The notes under the pieces are model-generated. The model was given only the letters and a program-made list of their open reading frames with translations. It made no database searches and was not told the DNA's origin. Made by a program: the position numbers and the translations under genes. 34,711 nt of DNA. Source: DASRCB01 sp035653295. GTDB taxonomy: Bacteria > Acidobacteriota > Terriglobia > Bryobacterales > Bryobacteraceae. The DNA is taken from positions 1 through 34,711 of the forward strand of contig DASRCB010000078.1 in the NCBI GenBank assembly GCA_035653295.1. The letters are read 5' to 3'. Of the stretch, positions 33,668 through 34,711 are shown one piece after another (the stretch's first letter is position 1; the number at the start of each line of letters is the position of its first letter).

Positions 33668-34575
33668 CAGTGGTCAATAAACCCAAAGACGAAGCGTTGC
33701 GGCAAGGCCCGCGGAATGAGGTGCAGAAGAGAATCGAGGGTGCACTGCTGCAGTTGTATGCCGCTCGCACATACGCGGGCGTTGACGCGGTCTCATCGTA
33801 CGGATCGGGGAGTACGACTTACAAGGTAGAAATGCCGCGCTGCGACAATGACTGCCAATGCCTGATTGTTGCCTCAGTCACCGGCGAGATCAAAGGACAT
33901 GTTGATTCGCTTGCGTCAGACTGGGGATTTGGCAAGTCGCTTGCTTCCGCCGACGCAAAGCTGTCTTCAAGCCTGGGAAGTTCTCCGGCGCAACTGGCGA
34001 TATCATCCGGCGACGGTGCAGAATCTTACGAGATCTCCGGGGAAGCTGCGGGAGCACCGAAAGCCAACGTTAAGGTAACTGGAAGACTCCCTTCAGGCCC
34101 TCTGGACAGAGTCTCGCAATATAGCAGCGGCCCTGTTTCCTTCAATACCTGTTACGCTGATATCGTCGTAACTGCCGAGGGGTCCGTCAATGGCAATATC
34201 AACTCCTGGTGCGATAGCTCCAGCTATGCCGAGGCGGCTATCGGGATAACGCACGAATGCAGCATTGCCGCTTACTGCGTCTGCAAAGGCGAGCGCAAAT
34301 TGATCTTCGAGTGGTCCATAAGTTCGGAATCAGGAAGTACATATTCAAAGCGATCTACCCTCGATGAGGAATACGAGAAGAAATTGAAGAGCGACGCAGA
34401 TAAGTTGCGCACAGACGTGGCCAGAACAGCACCGCCAGTCTCCAGGAGTGAGCAGTCCAAATTGATGAGAATATTGGCCGCCAGGCCGAAGGCGCCGCGA
34501 AGAAGTGCGAACGATATCCTTACGAAGATGAGAAACTCCCTGCGGGCCCAGGGTTCGAAGCCGAACGCAGGCTAG
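33658..34575 (+). CDS. Unrecognised protein with paired cysteines, lower GC than neighbours
   Basis: From ATG 33658 this is a 305-residue protein. I do not recognise a family. No signal peptide is visible. Eight Cys are grouped as a CDNDCQC cluster near 64-70, two single Cys in the middle, and an ECSIAAYCVC cluster near 208-217, which could form a metal site or disulphides. The middle is Ser/Gly-rich and beta-like; the C-terminal 80 residues are charged and helical (Lys/Arg/Glu-rich), possibly coiled. The base composition and codon choice look visibly less GC-rich than the rest of the window, which hints at transfer, but I have not computed it. It stands alone at the window end. Confidence 0.65.
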   Translation: MPVTVVNKPKDEALRQGPRNEVQKRIEGALLQLYAARTYAGVDAVSSYGSGSTTYKVEMPRCDNDCQCLIVASVTGEIKGHVDSLASDWGFGKSLASADAKLSSSLGSSPAQLAISSGDGAESYEISGEAAGAPKANVKVTGRLPSGPLDRVSQYSSGPVSFNTCYADIVVTAEGSVNGNINSWCDSSSYAEAAIGITHECSIAAYCVCKGERKLIFEWSISSESGSTYSKRSTLDEEYEKKLKSDADKLRTDVARTAPPVSRSEQSKLMRILAARPKAPRRSANDILTKMRNSLRAQGSKPNAG

Positions 34576-34711
34576 TCTGCGACCGACACTATACTCCGGG
34601 CACGCGCCTCTTCCGTGCTCGTGCCGGCGCGCCGCTCTAAACCGGCGTGTCCTGCAGACCGTTTTTCGTCGCACATCATTTGCTGCGTGTCGCAAGCGCG
34701 GCCCCCGGAGC

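Noticed and set aside
1..34711. tRNA genes, rRNA, CRISPR array, insertion sequences or phage genes
   Set aside because: None was seen: no GTTCGAATCC-type tRNA arm, no regular spaced repeats, no transposase motifs. The recombinase-like segment at the aldolase C-terminus lacks catalytic residues and is fused in frame.

Overview
The window is high-GC, densely coded bacterial chromosome. I infer an Acidobacteriota genome, probably near Bryobacteraceae / 'Candidatus Solibacter'. The grounds are a long Oar-like TonB receptor with a carboxypeptidase-regulatory N-terminus, a TPR + CRTAC1-type (FG-GAP/ASPIC-UnbV) pair, an N-terminal regulatory domain that I associate with acidobacterial membrane proteins, a PEP-CTERM secreted protein, and small GC-rich palindromes between genes. 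This placement rests on family knowledge, not on a marker gene. I saw no tRNA, rRNA, CRISPR array or intact insertion sequence.

Layout. 1-2430 (+): the tail of an unknown gene, then an ECF sigma factor, a membrane anti-sigma/FecR-like protein and a small exported protein. 2432-3415 (-): exported Ntn-type asparaginase / isoaspartyl peptidase. 3489-5731 (+): a glycosyltransferase-2 / methyltransferase fusion overlapping a sugar isomerase-like TIM barrel. 5721-7115 (-): a class II aldolase with a C-terminal segment that looks like a decayed tyrosine recombinase. 7197-7487 (-): a doubtful small exported protein. 7637-9455 (+): trpS and a short-chain dehydrogenase. 9466-9583: a cluster of palindromes. 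9674-11194 (+): a NicO-family nickel/cobalt transporter with a very His-rich loop.

11211-23537 (-) is the most interesting part: eight genes in one direction, most of them 4-5 nt apart or overlapping as ATGA. Transcription order is TonB receptor, TPR protein, CRTAC1-like protein, double-SIS sugar-phosphate enzyme, AmpG-like permease, GH3 (NagZ-like) hexosaminidase, ROK-like kinase and PIG-L deacetylase. The parts would form a route from an outer-membrane receptor to cytoplasmic amino-sugar catabolism (uptake, N-acetylhexosamine release, phosphorylation, deacetylation, deamination/isomerisation). I infer a scavenging locus for chitin or peptidoglycan fragments. A predicted membrane-anchored regulator (23807-24982, +) diverges from it across a spacer holding a perfect palindrome flanked by direct repeats.

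25005-34711: a PEP-CTERM protein with an HExxE motif (-), a Crp/Fnr-type regulator (-) divergent from a stand-alone CheB methylesterase domain (+), an exported esterase (+), a CPA1 Na+/H+ antiporter (-), an exported GH9 glycosidase with an Ala/Pro/Gly-rich insert inside its catalytic domain (+), and an unrecognised Cys-containing protein of visibly lower GC at the end (+). With the receptor operon, the GH9 enzyme and the esterase suggest a polysaccharide-degrading lifestyle.
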